Below are positions 7,480 to 16,120 of a stretch of 19,999 nucleotides of DNA, one piece after another. The DNA is from an archaeon. GTDB taxonomy: Archaea > Thermoproteota > Nitrososphaeria > Nitrososphaerales > JACAEJ01. Position numbers and translations under genes: made by a program. The notes below the pieces were generated by a model that ran no database searches, was not told the DNA's origin, and saw only the letters and a program-made list of their open reading frames with translations. The stretch spans positions 1 to 19,999 of the forward strand of contig JACGUK010000023.1 in NCBI GenBank assembly GCA_024256265.1, written 5' to 3'. Within the stretch, counting starts at the first letter, position 1; every line of letters starts with the position of its first letter.

Positions 7480-8808
7480 TCAACTCGGTTGTAAGGGTAT
7501 TACTTGAGCTTCTATCAAAGAGGATAGCAACTTCCTTGATCGCTTTATTATTTCTACAGCTCTCTCATAGATTTCATCTTTAGAAATTCTTCTTCTGGCT
7601 AGACCTAACTCTATTCCCTTCTCACCAACTTTGGCTGCAACCCTTGGATAGACTTCCCACTCTGCCATAGTTGGGATTATATAATCTCTATTCAATCCCT
7701 TCTCTTCTGCATATTTAGCCAATTCTTCTGCAGCTGCTATTACCATATCATCAGCAATCGCCTTTGCTCTAACATCTAATACACCTCTAAACATTGAGGG
7801 GAATATCAGACTATTGTTCACCTGATTTGGGAAGTCTGAGCGACCTGTAGCAACTATATAGGCACCAGCATCTTTAGCCTCCCATGGCCATATCTCAGGG
7901 ACTGGGTTTGCCAGTGTGAATACGATAGCCTTCTTATTCATCCTTGATATCCACTCTTTCTTTATCACATTAGGACCAGGTTTAGATGCAGATATCAGAA
8001 CATCAGCACCATCGAAAGCTTTGACAAAATCACCTGAGATTCTTTCTCTATTGGTCTTTATGGCAAGCTCATACTTCCAACGATTTTTGATCTTTAATTC
8101 ATCTATATCCTCTCGCCCTGAATGAAGAATCCCTTTTGAATCTATCAATATCAAGTCTCCTGGGTCAGCCCCTGCTTTTATTATAAGCTGAGCATTTGCT
8201 ATATTCGCTGCACCAACACCAAAGAGCACGATCTTAGTACCATTTAACTTGCGCCCAGTCAGCTTTATTGAATTTATGAGGCTTGCCAATGTAACGCCAG
8301 CTGTGCCTTGTTGATCGTCGTGCCATATAGGTATCTCCATCTCTTCTCTAAGCTTATCAGCTATGTAGAAGCACTTTGGTGAAGCTATATCCTCAAGGTT
8401 TATGCCTCCAAATGTGGGTTGTAGACTTTTGATCACTTCTATCATCTTATCTGGTTCATAGGCATTTATTGGCAATGGTATGGCGTCTACACCGCCTAGA
8501 TACTTGTATATCAAAGCTTTACCTTCCATGACAGGAATAGATGCCTCTGGACCTATATCTCCTAACCCGAGCACTCTGCTACCATCAGTTATTATTGCTA
8601 TGGTATTCCATCTACATGTGTAATCAAATGAAAGTTCTTTATCATTCTTGATAGCCTCTGAAACTGCAGCCACACCTGGTGTATACCATATTGATAAGTC
8701 GTTCAAGTCTTGAACTGGAACTTTTGGGATTATCTCTACCTTACCTCCATAGAAGAAAGAGTACTTTAATGCTAGCCTTGACGCTTTATCTGATAATTCT
8801 TCACTCAT
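7480..8808 (-). CDS. Malic enzyme (oxaloacetate-decarboxylating malate dehydrogenase)
   Basis: The 442-residue protein is a bacterial/archaeal-type malic enzyme converting malate to pyruvate and CO2 with NAD(P)+. Visible landmarks are the catalytic tyrosine in [12 protein letters not shown] (Y42), the lysine region [15 protein letters not shown], the [10 protein letters not shown] motif, the Rossmann loop [13 protein letters not shown], and [14 protein letters not shown] with the late FTLANPVPE. The length suits the domain without the phosphotransacetylase tail found in some bacterial forms. It is divergent from the orphan gene at 8915. With the citrate-synthase-like gene nearby it points to C4-acid/pyruvate interconversion. 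Cofactor preference cannot be decided by eye. Confidence 0.93.
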   Translation of the reverse strand: MSEELSDKASRLALKYSFFYGGKVEIIPKVPVQDLNDLSIWYTPGVAAVSEAIKNDKELSFDYTCRWNTIAIITDGSRVLGLGDIGPEASIPVMEGKALIYKYLGGVDAIPLPINAYEPDKMIEVIKSLQPTFGGINLEDIASPKCFYIADKLREEMEIPIWHDDQQGTAGVTLASLINSIKLTGRKLNGTKIVLFGVGAANIANAQLIIKAGADPGDLILIDSKGILHSGREDIDELKIKNRWKYELAIKTNRERISGDFVKAFDGADVLISASKPGPNVIKKEWISRMNKKAIVFTLANPVPEIWPWEAKDAGAYIVATGRSDFPNQVNNSLIFPSMFRGVLDVRAKAIADDMVIAAAEELAKYAEEKGLNRDYIIPTMAEWEVYPRVAAKVGEKGIELGLARRRISKDEIYERAVEIIKRSRKLLSSLIEAQVIPLQPS

Positions 8809-8914
8809 AAATAACCCTAGCTATGATGCTTATTAAAAACTCTTTAACACAAAATATATATTCAATGGGTCTTAAATTCTGACAATCATTACCTTAGCAA
8901 GGAGGGTGCTAAGC

Positions 8915-9283
8915 TTGGAACTCTTTTGGGAGAAACCTGTCATAGTCTTTTATAAGGAGAGGGCGAAACGTGAAAGTAAAGCTTTGGCGGTAATTAAGGC
9001 TAGGAGGCTTACGATCCGTAAAGATGAAGAAAGCGGCAAATTCAAAGGCACTATACAGGATTTTTTCCCTTTTATGGGAGACATCGATTACATATCATCA
9101 CCTTCCAGAACTTCTGATCGTTATGTTATTTGTTGGATGGACGACCGAGAGGATGATTTCAGCAAAGCTTGGAGGCGATTAAACGGCGTCACTTTCCCAA
9201 AAGGCTTTGTTTCCATAACGGATGATAAAGGCAAACGTACTTACAACGCAAATTTTGAAGCTAAACATGGAAAACTAGAGTGA
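8915..9283 (+). CDS. Orphan protein of unknown function, TTG start
   Basis: I do not recognise this 122-residue protein. It is soluble, mixed alpha/beta in appearance, with no signal peptide, Cys cluster or nucleotide-binding motif; it has several aromatic residues (DFFPFMGDIDY, RYVICWMDD) and a basic N-terminal third. The frame also opens with GTG at 8906, but that codon abuts the Shine-Dalgarno GGAGG (8902-8906); TTG at 8915 has normal spacing, so I prefer it. The gene is monocistronic, divergent from malic enzyme and followed by about 158 bp before rtcB. Confidence 0.7.
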   Translation: MELFWEKPVIVFYKERAKRESKALAVIKARRLTIRKDEESGKFKGTIQDFFPFMGDIDYISSPSRTSDRYVICWMDDREDDFSKAWRRLNGVTFPKGFVSITDDKGKRTYNANFEAKHGKLE

Positions 9284-9441
9284 TATAATTAACTTCTTCT
9301 ATGTAAGGGAAGAAGGAGCTATATAGAGAAGACTATATTTTTGACTCTCAAAACTTCACCAATCTTCCTGCATAGAAACACTTATAATCTCAAAAGGACT
9401 TAAAATAATTGAAATTTCCTTCTTTCAGGTGAATAAAAATC

Positions 9442-10902
9442 ATGACTATTCAATCTCGATACCCAACGAATAAGATAAGTGAAGTAGAGTATAGAATAGA
9501 GACTAATGCAAAAGAAGGGATGAAGGTACCAGTAACCATCTATGCAGATGAAAATTTGCTCAGCAAGATGCTCACAGATAGAACTATAGACCAAGCAGTT
9601 AACGTGAGTTACTTACCGGGAGTCTATAAGCATGTAATAGTGCTTCCAGATGGTCATGAAGGATATGGTTTTCCTATAGGGGGTGTTGCTGCTACAGATT
9701 TTGATACAGGAGTAATATCTCCAGGTGGTGTTGGCTATGACATAAATTGTGGTGTCCGTCTTGTTCGAACTGATCTGACTGAGAAAGAAGTTAGACCAAA
9801 GCTCAGAGAATTGCTAAGAGAACTGTTCAGAGCTATCCCCTCAGGTCTAGGAAGCACAGGTCAGATAAAGTTGAGCATCAATCAATTGGATCAAGTACTT
9901 AGCGATGGTGTGAGATGGGCTATAAAAAATGGCTATGGATGGGAAGAGGATGCTGAGTTTTGTGAAGAGAATGGTACCATGAAGGGGGCTGATCCTAGCA
10001 AAGTTTCATCTACAGCAAAGTCAAGAGGAGCACCACAGCTAGGTAGCTTAGGCTCTGGAAACCATTTCCTTGAAGTACAATTGGTTGATAGGATATTCAA
10101 TAAGGATGCTGCCAATGAGTTTGGCATAACACAAGCTGGTCAAGTTGTAATGCTTATTCATACAGGCTCAAGAGGCTTAGGACATCAAGTATGCAGTGAT
10201 TACCTAAGAGTCATGGAGGTTGCTGTGCATAAGTACAATATCTATCTCCCTGACAGAGAGCTTGCTTGTGCTCCAAACAATTCAAAAGAAGCTGAGGATT
10301 ATAAGAAAGCCATGACTGCAGCTCTAAACTATGCATGGTCAAACCGCCAGATGATAACTCATTGGACTAGAAAGGCTTTCGAAAAAGTATTCAAAGCATC
10401 AGAAAAAGACCTTAACATGAGGCTTGTATACGATGTAGCTCATAACATAGCAAAATTGGAGGAGCATTCTATAAATGGTGTAAAGAAGAAAGTGGTTGTG
10501 CATAGAAAGGGTGCTACTAGAGCTTTTGCTCCTGGAAGTTCAGCTATACCAAATGCTTATAGAGATATAGGCCAGCCAGTGCTCATCCCAGGTTCTATGG
10601 GAACTGCAAGTTGGCTCCTCGTTGGTACTCCTAAAGCTATGGAGTTGAGCTTTGGCTCTACAGCTCATGGCGCTGGAAGGATGATGTCAAGGGCAGCAGC
10701 TATAAAGGCTTACCCTGCAAGTGAGATTAAGAGGAAGCTTGAGAATAGAGGGATTCTTATCGAAGCTGCTAGTTGGAAAGGGGTTGCTGAGGAAGCTCCT
10801 GAAGCATATAAGGATGTAGACTCTGTAGCCGAAGTCTCCCATAAAGTAGGGATAGCAACAAAAGTGGCAAGACTAATACCTATAGGAGTTGTGAAAGGAT
10901 AA
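9442..10902 (+). CDS. rtcB: RtcB, tRNA-splicing RNA ligase
   Basis: The 486-residue protein is a complete RtcB without an intein. It ligates 2',3'-cyclic phosphate and 5'-OH RNA ends using GTP and Mn2+, the second step of archaeal intron splicing. Metal and nucleotide residues are in place by family comparison: D100 and C103 in SPGGVGYDINCGVRL, H208 in GSLGSGNHFLEV, H240 in MLIHTGSRGLGH, H334 in YDVAHNIAKLEEH, and the guanylylated H409 in STAHGAGRMMSR. A GGTGA lies 7 nt before the start. The window contains five BHB introns whose exons this enzyme would join, and the endA gene is 4.5 kb away. Confidence 0.97.
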   Translation: MTIQSRYPTNKISEVEYRIETNAKEGMKVPVTIYADENLLSKMLTDRTIDQAVNVSYLPGVYKHVIVLPDGHEGYGFPIGGVAATDFDTGVISPGGVGYDINCGVRLVRTDLTEKEVRPKLRELLRELFRAIPSGLGSTGQIKLSINQLDQVLSDGVRWAIKNGYGWEEDAEFCEENGTMKGADPSKVSSTAKSRGAPQLGSLGSGNHFLEVQLVDRIFNKDAANEFGITQAGQVVMLIHTGSRGLGHQVCSDYLRVMEVAVHKYNIYLPDRELACAPNNSKEAEDYKKAMTAALNYAWSNRQMITHWTRKAFEKVFKASEKDLNMRLVYDVAHNIAKLEEHSINGVKKKVVVHRKGATRAFAPGSSAIPNAYRDIGQPVLIPGSMGTASWLLVGTPKAMELSFGSTAHGAGRMMSRAAAIKAYPASEIKRKLENRGILIEAASWKGVAEEAPEAYKDVDSVAEVSHKVGIATKVARLIPIGVVKG

Positions 10903-10906
10903 AACA

Positions 10907-10915
10907 TTTTTTTTT
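10907..10915 (+). terminator. T-run terminator after rtcB
   Basis: Nine consecutive T residues begin 5 bp past the rtcB stop. A poly-T tract without a hairpin is the normal archaeal termination signal. Confidence 0.6.
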
Positions 10916-11063
10916 ATCAAAAAGAATATTAGAAAAATAATCTAACAAGAGCAAAATATAAAAAAGAAAGCAAAAGGAATCAAATAGTTTGTAAAGAATA
11001 ATATAATTCAATATGAAAAAATATTTAGGCTAGTTTATTTCTTACCTTTGAGTCGAGAATATA

Positions 11064-12395
11064 ATGTCTGAACCCTCATCGGACTTCAAGATAGAAGATA
11101 AGGTACAGCTATACAAGAATATCTTCCCCTCTGGTGATATACCAAGGACAGTTTGGGACTTCAAAACTGTTCCTATGGACTTGCCTGATGAGATTTATAT
11201 AACTGATACTACTTTCAGAGATGGGCAACAGGCTAGAGAACCCTACACAGTAGATCAGATGGTTACTATTTTCGACCTTTTGAATAGACTTGGCGGTCCA
11301 AAAGGCATCATAAGATGGACCGAATTCTTCCCCTATACAAATAGGGATAGATTAGCCATAAAAGAGATCAGAGAGAAAGGCTACGAATATCCAAAGGTTA
11401 CAGGATGGATGAGGGCTAAGAAGGAAGATTTACAATTGATAAAGGAGATGAAATTAGAGGAGACAGGCATGCTTGCCTCCATTTCAGATTACCATATTCT
11501 CCATAAGTTCGGTCTAAGCAGAAGCCAAGTCATAGAGAAGTATCTTGATGTATGTGAGGAGACCCTTAAATCAGGCATATCCATACGTTGCCACTTGGAA
11601 GATGTAACAAGAGCAGATTTTTATGGTACAGTTATTCCCTTTGTAAAGTGCCTTATACGCCTTGAGGAAAAGTATAATCTCCCTGTTAAGGTGCGTCTCA
11701 GCGATACCTTGGGCGTTGGTCTACCTTACCCTGAAGCAGCATTGCCAAGAAGCATACCAAAGATGGTGCATGGGCTCATTCATGATGCAGGATTGCCCCA
11801 CGATAGGCTAGAATTTCATGGTCATAACGACTTTCATAAAGGAGTGGTTAATGCAACTACTGCCTGGCTTTATGGTTGTACTTACAACAATTGCACCCTA
11901 CTGTCAATAGGTGAAAGGGCTGGAAATACACCTCTTGAAGCTATGGTTATAGAGTACATTCAATTGAAGGGTACAAGTAATGGTATGGATACAAAAGTCA
12001 TAAGTGAGATAGCAGACTTTTATGAGAGCATAGAATACGAAATTCCTTCATACTACCCTCTTATAGGAAAGAACTTTACTGTCACAAGGGCAGGTGTTCA
12101 TGCTGATGGTATACTTAAAGATGCAGAGATATACTTGCCTTTTGATACAGAGAAAATATTGGGCAAGCCTCCTAAGATCGCCATTACACCTTACTCTGGG
12201 GTTGCTGGCATAGTATTCTGGATCAATCAATACTTTCGATTAAATAGAAGCGAAAGAATAGGCAAGGATAATCAAAAAGTGAAGAAAATATATGAATGGG
12301 TTGAGAAGCAGTATTCTAAAGGTAGGATGACAGCTATTTCAGATAAGGAGATGGAGAAGCAAGTTAAGAAGCATTTCCCTGAACTCATAAAATGA
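11064..12395 (+). CDS. Re-citrate synthase-like enzyme (HMGL/isopropylmalate synthase family)
   Basis: The 443-residue protein is a TIM-barrel acyltransferase of the DRE/HMGL family. It shows the N-terminal metal and catalytic motif DTTFRDGQQAREPYT (residues 48-62), the second acidic/arginine strand VKVRLSDTLGVGLPYP, metal-binding H252 and H254 in FHGHNDFHKG, and GERAGNTPLE. The overall pattern, including RLGGPKGIIRWTEFF and WLYGC, resembles what I remember of clostridial Re-citrate synthase rather than LeuA. It lacks the long regulatory domain of isopropylmalate synthase. The likely reaction is acetyl-CoA plus oxaloacetate to citrate; homocitrate or citramalate synthesis are alternatives. 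It is monocistronic. Confidence 0.68.
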   Translation: MSEPSSDFKIEDKVQLYKNIFPSGDIPRTVWDFKTVPMDLPDEIYITDTTFRDGQQAREPYTVDQMVTIFDLLNRLGGPKGIIRWTEFFPYTNRDRLAIKEIREKGYEYPKVTGWMRAKKEDLQLIKEMKLEETGMLASISDYHILHKFGLSRSQVIEKYLDVCEETLKSGISIRCHLEDVTRADFYGTVIPFVKCLIRLEEKYNLPVKVRLSDTLGVGLPYPEAALPRSIPKMVHGLIHDAGLPHDRLEFHGHNDFHKGVVNATTAWLYGCTYNNCTLLSIGERAGNTPLEAMVIEYIQLKGTSNGMDTKVISEIADFYESIEYEIPSYYPLIGKNFTVTRAGVHADGILKDAEIYLPFDTEKILGKPPKIAITPYSGVAGIVFWINQYFRLNRSERIGKDNQKVKKIYEWVEKQYSKGRMTAISDKEMEKQVKKHFPELIK

Positions 12396-12918
12396 GAGGA
12401 TCATTTTATTATTGTGTTGCTGACATTGTCCCATACACCCGAATTTGAAGGGTTAGGCTATGGGAATGGGTGAGTTCGTGATCTTTGAAAATTAGGCCGA
12501 AATCTTTTAGTTTTTTGTATAGGCTAAAAAGTGACGCTACCACTGTTGCTATACTTGCTGCTAGTTGTATTACAGTTCTAATCCATTCTGCTTATTCGAA
12601 CATTTTTGTTCAAGCATGAATCGCACTTTTACTAAATAAGAGATTCTCATACGACTTTTAATCATTGAATAATATACTTGTTTTGAATGAAATAACATCG
12701 TTGAGAGATAACTATTCACTGGAAACATTTCATTTGGTGATTAAATCACAAAAGAAAAGCAAGAAAAAGGTAAGAAGGTTATTATATGGGGGCTATGCCT
12801 CGACGGATAGGAGGATGATCCAAAAACGAAAATAACATTAAGGAGAGAACTAAAACTAAAAAGAGAAAAAGGTCGATTAAACTTGCACTATGCTTTCATA
12901 TGAGGAGGTAATAAAGAG
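12396..12918. other. 523-bp gap with a hairpin and one short ORF
   Basis: The AT-rich gap separates the citrate-synthase-like gene from the surface-protein gene. It contains the inverted repeat CCCATA (12430-12435)/TATGGG (12459-12464) with an inner ACCC/GGGT stem, and a possible 44-codon frame at 12485-12619 (separate entry). Its last 20 bp carry the strong GGAGGT of the next gene. I see nothing else convincing. Confidence 0.6.
12485..12619 (+). CDS. Possible small secreted or membrane peptide (or gene remnant)
   Basis: From TTG at 12485 a 44-residue frame has a basic N-terminus (MKIRPKSFSFLYRLKSD) followed by a hydrophobic run of about 17 residues (TTVAILAASCITVLIHS) and ends in VQA, where a signal peptide would be cut. 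The next real gene also has a signal peptide ending in VQA. It may be a peptide, the start of a decayed secreted-protein gene, or chance. No clear Shine-Dalgarno is present. Confidence 0.25.
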   Translation: MKIRPKSFSFLYRLKSDATTVAILAASCITVLIHSAYSNIFVQA

Positions 12919-14706
12919 ATGAAAGTGAGGAAAATGGCAATGGTGCTGTCACCACTATTGACTGTGGCTCTGGTTCTCTCGCTGGTAGCGGTGATTATGC
13001 CAGTGACCCCCGTACAGGCAAACGAGGATGGCAACCGAGTGAGTCAGGGAAACCTAGAATGGGCTCCGATGTATTTGAATGGCACACTTAACAAAATACT
13101 GCTCACAAATTGCCCTGAGACTGTTTCCTTTGCATGGGAAGGAGGAAATCCGGAACTAACCAGGTATGCCTATGAGGGCGATGATAATGTTTGCTTCACA
13201 GTGACATTCCAGAATTTGGACGCCGCTGACCATGACTTGGACTTCACCTGGTCAGAAGGTGACATTGCCGATGCGGATTGGACGATAACCCCTAACCCAG
13301 TAACCATTCCGGCAGGCGAGACCGTCAATGTAACCTTTTGCTGCGACTTGTCAGACACCACAACCTATCCCACTTTCCCGCATGGTGATTGGTATGGCGC
13401 ATACCGAGCAATGTTCGATATTGGCTACGACAGTCTCTATGCCACACTTATGAACTTTTGGGTCACTGTTTTGCCCACAGATGGCAGCGTGCCGGTGATG
13501 CCAACGGTTGCAGTGGGGTTTGTCGACTTCATCGACGAAATATTTATGGTTAATAATATGAGGATCGCCCCATGGATAGAAGGGATGCACAGGTGGAATG
13601 CTCTCTTCGATGCGTATTCCCATGATCGTTTCTTCGACAATTATGGGTGCGGCTTATTGAGGATCTATGATGAGACCACGTGGACTTCTGAGGCGTTCGT
13701 CTGGATTGAGTCAGAGATGAACATATTAAATGATGGCAGCGTGGAGATCATCTGCCACGCCACCCTCACAGGTGGCTTGAGCGATGTCACTTGGGACCGC
13801 ACCTGGTATTTCACTCATGACGACCCCTATGTCAAGGTGACGGATGTCTATACAAACACTGGCATCGACCCTGTGAGCTTCTCTATATCCACTTATCTCA
13901 TTAACTATGCTGAGCATGAGGCTGCGATAAAGGTCCCCGGTGTCCACGATGAGTGGACGATGTTTTACACTTACGACAGCTCGGAGGATGCATACTATCC
14001 CACAATACCTCCAATAATGGCGGATGATATGGCGGCACCTGTGATCTTTGAGTGCGATGGGGCAGGCTACTACTCAGCGGAGGCACCCGGTGCCTTTGGT
14101 GCCGTTGTATTCCCCGCCGAGGTGCCATATTATAACAGCACCGGGGTATATCCTGACCAGGCTTGCCAAGTTCGCCGGGGAACTACACTCTTCTTTGCCT
14201 ACCCTGATCATAATGGACAAGTCTTCAGCTACAGGTACGACTTAGCTGCTGGCGAGTCGAAGACAATTAAGATTTACTATGTATTCACCGGCGGCTATCC
14301 CAGCTCCAGCTACGGTCCTGAGGAAGAGCTCTACGATGTGGTCTACTCCCTTCTCTCCTGGCCAGCACCTGCCATAAGCTTGAGTCCAGATGAAGGAGTT
14401 GGCGCCTTTGCCATTGGGGGTCAAGGATTCACGTGGAATTCAAAGATAACCATCACCTGGGATGGCACGCCGATGTCTAGCGCCACAACCACCGATTGGG
14501 CTGGTAAGTTCAGCGCTGTGGTCTCTGTGCCGGAGCAAACCGAGCCCGGCGACCATACTGTGACAGCCAGCGATGGCATTAACTCGGCATCTGCTACCTT
14601 CACCGTGCCCGATATGATCGTGCCTTCAGGACTAAGCATCGCTGCCATAGTATTAGCAACGATTGCCATTGTTGCTTCCATATACACTCTGGCGAGGAAG
14701 AAATAG
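12919..14706 (+). CDS. Secreted, C-terminally anchored beta-sandwich surface protein
   Basis: The 595-residue protein has a signal peptide (basic MKVRKM, hydrophobic core, cleavage after PVQA near residue 34) and a C-terminal membrane helix (about 569-591) ending in ARKK, so it should face outward. Early residues (about 60-150) look like an Ig-type fold (ITPNPVTIPAGETVNVTF). Residues about 485-565 form an IPT/TIG-like Ig domain with ISLSPDEGVGAFAIGGQGF and EPGDHTVTASDG. The middle is aromatic- and acid-rich, a possible ligand or S-layer contact region. A strong GGAGGT precedes the ATG by 9 nt. Codons are visibly richer in G and C than the neighbouring genes (one sampled 60-bp line is 37/60 GC), suggesting horizontal transfer. 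No enzymatic motif is seen. Confidence 0.88.
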   Translation: MKVRKMAMVLSPLLTVALVLSLVAVIMPVTPVQANEDGNRVSQGNLEWAPMYLNGTLNKILLTNCPETVSFAWEGGNPELTRYAYEGDDNVCFTVTFQNLDAADHDLDFTWSEGDIADADWTITPNPVTIPAGETVNVTFCCDLSDTTTYPTFPHGDWYGAYRAMFDIGYDSLYATLMNFWVTVLPTDGSVPVMPTVAVGFVDFIDEIFMVNNMRIAPWIEGMHRWNALFDAYSHDRFFDNYGCGLLRIYDETTWTSEAFVWIESEMNILNDGSVEIICHATLTGGLSDVTWDRTWYFTHDDPYVKVTDVYTNTGIDPVSFSISTYLINYAEHEAAIKVPGVHDEWTMFYTYDSSEDAYYPTIPPIMADDMAAPVIFECDGAGYYSAEAPGAFGAVVFPAEVPYYNSTGVYPDQACQVRRGTTLFFAYPDHNGQVFSYRYDLAAGESKTIKIYYVFTGGYPSSSYGPEEELYDVVYSLLSWPAPAISLSPDEGVGAFAIGGQGFTWNSKITITWDGTPMSSATTTDWAGKFSAVVSVPEQTEPGDHTVTASDGINSASATFTVPDMIVPSGLSIAAIVLATIAIVASIYTLARKK

Positions 14707-14848
14707 CGGTAAAAGGTTAGACAAGGCGGCATATTTCCCGGTGGGGTGCCCCGCAAAGCCATTTGGACGAACGAAGTGAGCCTCAAAGGCCTGCCCCTGC
14801 CTAAAGATACCGATACTTTTTCTATGATGTTATTATCTATCAGGCTTC
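14707..14848. terminator. GC-rich 3' flank with nested hairpin
   Basis: The region between the convergent surface-protein and mobB genes keeps the GC-rich composition of the former. Around 14726-14753, GCGGCA pairs with TGCC..GC and an inner CCC/GGG stem forms, a plausible transcription-stopping or RNA-stabilising hairpin. A second small stem GCCT-CAA-AGGC follows. A minus-strand frame that crosses it is discussed under rejected items. Confidence 0.35.
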
Positions 14849-15418
14849 TTACAACTCTTGCATATTTCTCTTTTCCCAATCAAGCCTCCCTCTTATGTGA
14901 TCCTTAACCAATTGTATGAGCCTTCTTCCTTCGCTATACATATCTATTATAGGAGCTTCTGGATTGAAAATCTTTGACTTAAGCTTTGCAACCTTGCCAG
15001 TAATGGCTATTATTGGATGGACTGTGCCATTCAAAGTCCTTTCTAAATCTTCCTCGTTCTCAGCTGTTATTATCTTAAAAACATCACTTCTCTTAGCGAT
15101 GAGGGAATGAAAGCCTTCTAAGAATATTATATCCAATTCTTCTAAATCTTTAATTGTTTCTTCTAAATCTATTTGCTGATCTTCCTTCTTCTTTATTGTG
15201 GCAACTTCTGTTGGAGCCATGATCGCAATTATCTTCGCTCCTGCCTGAGCATACCTCCATGTATCCTTGCCCTTTGTATCGATAGTAAAATCTTGTTCAT
15301 GAACGTGCTTGATGGAACCTATGCTGAAGCCTTCTCTGCTTAGATTAGATATTAAATACTCTATGGTGGAAGTCTTTCCAGAGCCACTTCTCCCTATAAC
15401 AGCCACTATCTTTGCCAT
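14849..15418 (-). CDS. mobB: MobB, molybdopterin-guanine dinucleotide synthesis GTPase
   Basis: The 189-residue protein has a P-loop GRSGSGKT at residues 9-16, the family segments STIEYLISNLSREGFSIGSIKHVHEQDF, the KGKDTWRYAQAGAK stretch and DIIFLEGFHSL (Walker-B-like). MobB binds GTP and assists attachment of the nucleotide to molybdopterin for molybdenum or tungsten enzymes. It converges with the surface-protein gene and is followed by nothing on its own strand. MoaD at 5740 may serve the same pathway. It starts about 47 bp downstream of endA and could be cotranscribed with it. Confidence 0.93.
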   Translation of the reverse strand: MAKIVAVIGRSGSGKTSTIEYLISNLSREGFSIGSIKHVHEQDFTIDTKGKDTWRYAQAGAKIIAIMAPTEVATIKKKEDQQIDLEETIKDLEELDIIFLEGFHSLIAKRSDVFKIITAENEEDLERTLNGTVHPIIAITGKVAKLKSKIFNPEAPIIDMYSEGRRLIQLVKDHIRGRLDWEKRNMQEL

Positions 15419-15465
15419 GATAAATCATTAACTAAGAGTATTTTAGCAACCAAGTTGGATTAAAA

Positions 15466-16005
15466 CTAATCCTTATAGGGCTTCCAACCTTGAACCTTGT
15501 AGTATATGACTTCTCCCCGTCTTTCTATGACTGCTAAGACTGCCTCCTTTCCCATCCTTCCTATCTGGCTCACGATTTCACTCATCTCTTTAATAGACTT
15601 CTTTGTGCCTTCATTTAAGCCATAAACAACGTACTTTGCCGATTTAGAGCCGTACTCGCCTCTATCATATACCCTAAAATCAACACCAAATCCAAATCCT
15701 TCACGAACTACGTATCCACGACTTCTTAAATCTCTATAAATTAAAAATCTAGTCCATGCATTAGCATCTCTTAATAAAGCGAAGTCTAAAAGCTCGTTAA
15801 CAGAAATTTCTTTCTCTTCTTTCAACACTCTTAACTTGTTACTGTATAGCAAGAAAATAGCCTCATAGTCCTTTAACAAGAGCTTGCCATTCAGCTCTTC
15901 TCCATAACCTCTTGTCCTTAACTCCTCTTGGGCTTTTTTATCATCGATAATGACGCCTTTATCTGTCAAATACCCTGTCAATACATAGGGGATTTCCTCG
16001 ACCAT
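15466..16005 (-). CDS. endA: tRNA-splicing endonuclease subunit EndA, catalytic His replaced
   Basis: The 179-residue protein matches archaeal EndA in length and in the C-terminal nuclease fold: RDLRSRGYVVREGFGFGVDFRVYDRG, KYVVYGL, and GKEAVLAVIERRGEVIYYKV. Against my recollection of the Methanocaldococcus enzyme, the catalytic Tyr (Y113) and Lys (K153) are present, but the catalytic His of the HSxYLV motif aligns with S122 (SAKYVV). The likely reading is the structural subunit of a heterotetrameric (alpha2 beta2) endonuclease, with the active subunit encoded elsewhere. Such enzymes accept non-canonical BHB introns, which this window has. It is divergent from mtnA across 115 bp. An active single-subunit enzyme with another acid/base residue cannot be excluded. 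Confidence 0.88.
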   Translation of the reverse strand: MVEEIPYVLTGYLTDKGVIIDDKKAQEELRTRGYGEELNGKLLLKDYEAIFLLYSNKLRVLKEEKEISVNELLDFALLRDANAWTRFLIYRDLRSRGYVVREGFGFGVDFRVYDRGEYGSKSAKYVVYGLNEGTKKSIKEMSEIVSQIGRMGKEAVLAVIERRGEVIYYKVQGWKPYKD

Positions 16006-16120
16006 AATAGATCATATGTGCAAACACTTATTAAAGTAAAAACTTTCGTATTTTGTACAATTTTTCGTCTGAAAGATGCATTTAAATGTATCAGAACAGA
16101 GAACAGAAGGTTAGATAAAT

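Noticed and set aside
9442..10902. Intein in RtcB
   Set aside because: Archaeal RtcB often has inteins, but this one has the normal 486-residue length with uninterrupted motifs.
13351..14424. Several minus- and plus-strand frames inside the surface-protein gene
   Set aside because: They are antisense or out-of-frame shadows of a GC-rich coding sequence with a clear signal peptide, domain and membrane-anchor pattern.
14421..14879. Minus-strand frame with a winged-helix-like start (LIDNNIIEKVSVSLGRGRP)
   Set aside because: It overlaps the mobB end and the surface-protein gene antisense, and the later part is low-quality translation of GC-rich DNA. At most a remnant; not supported as a gene.
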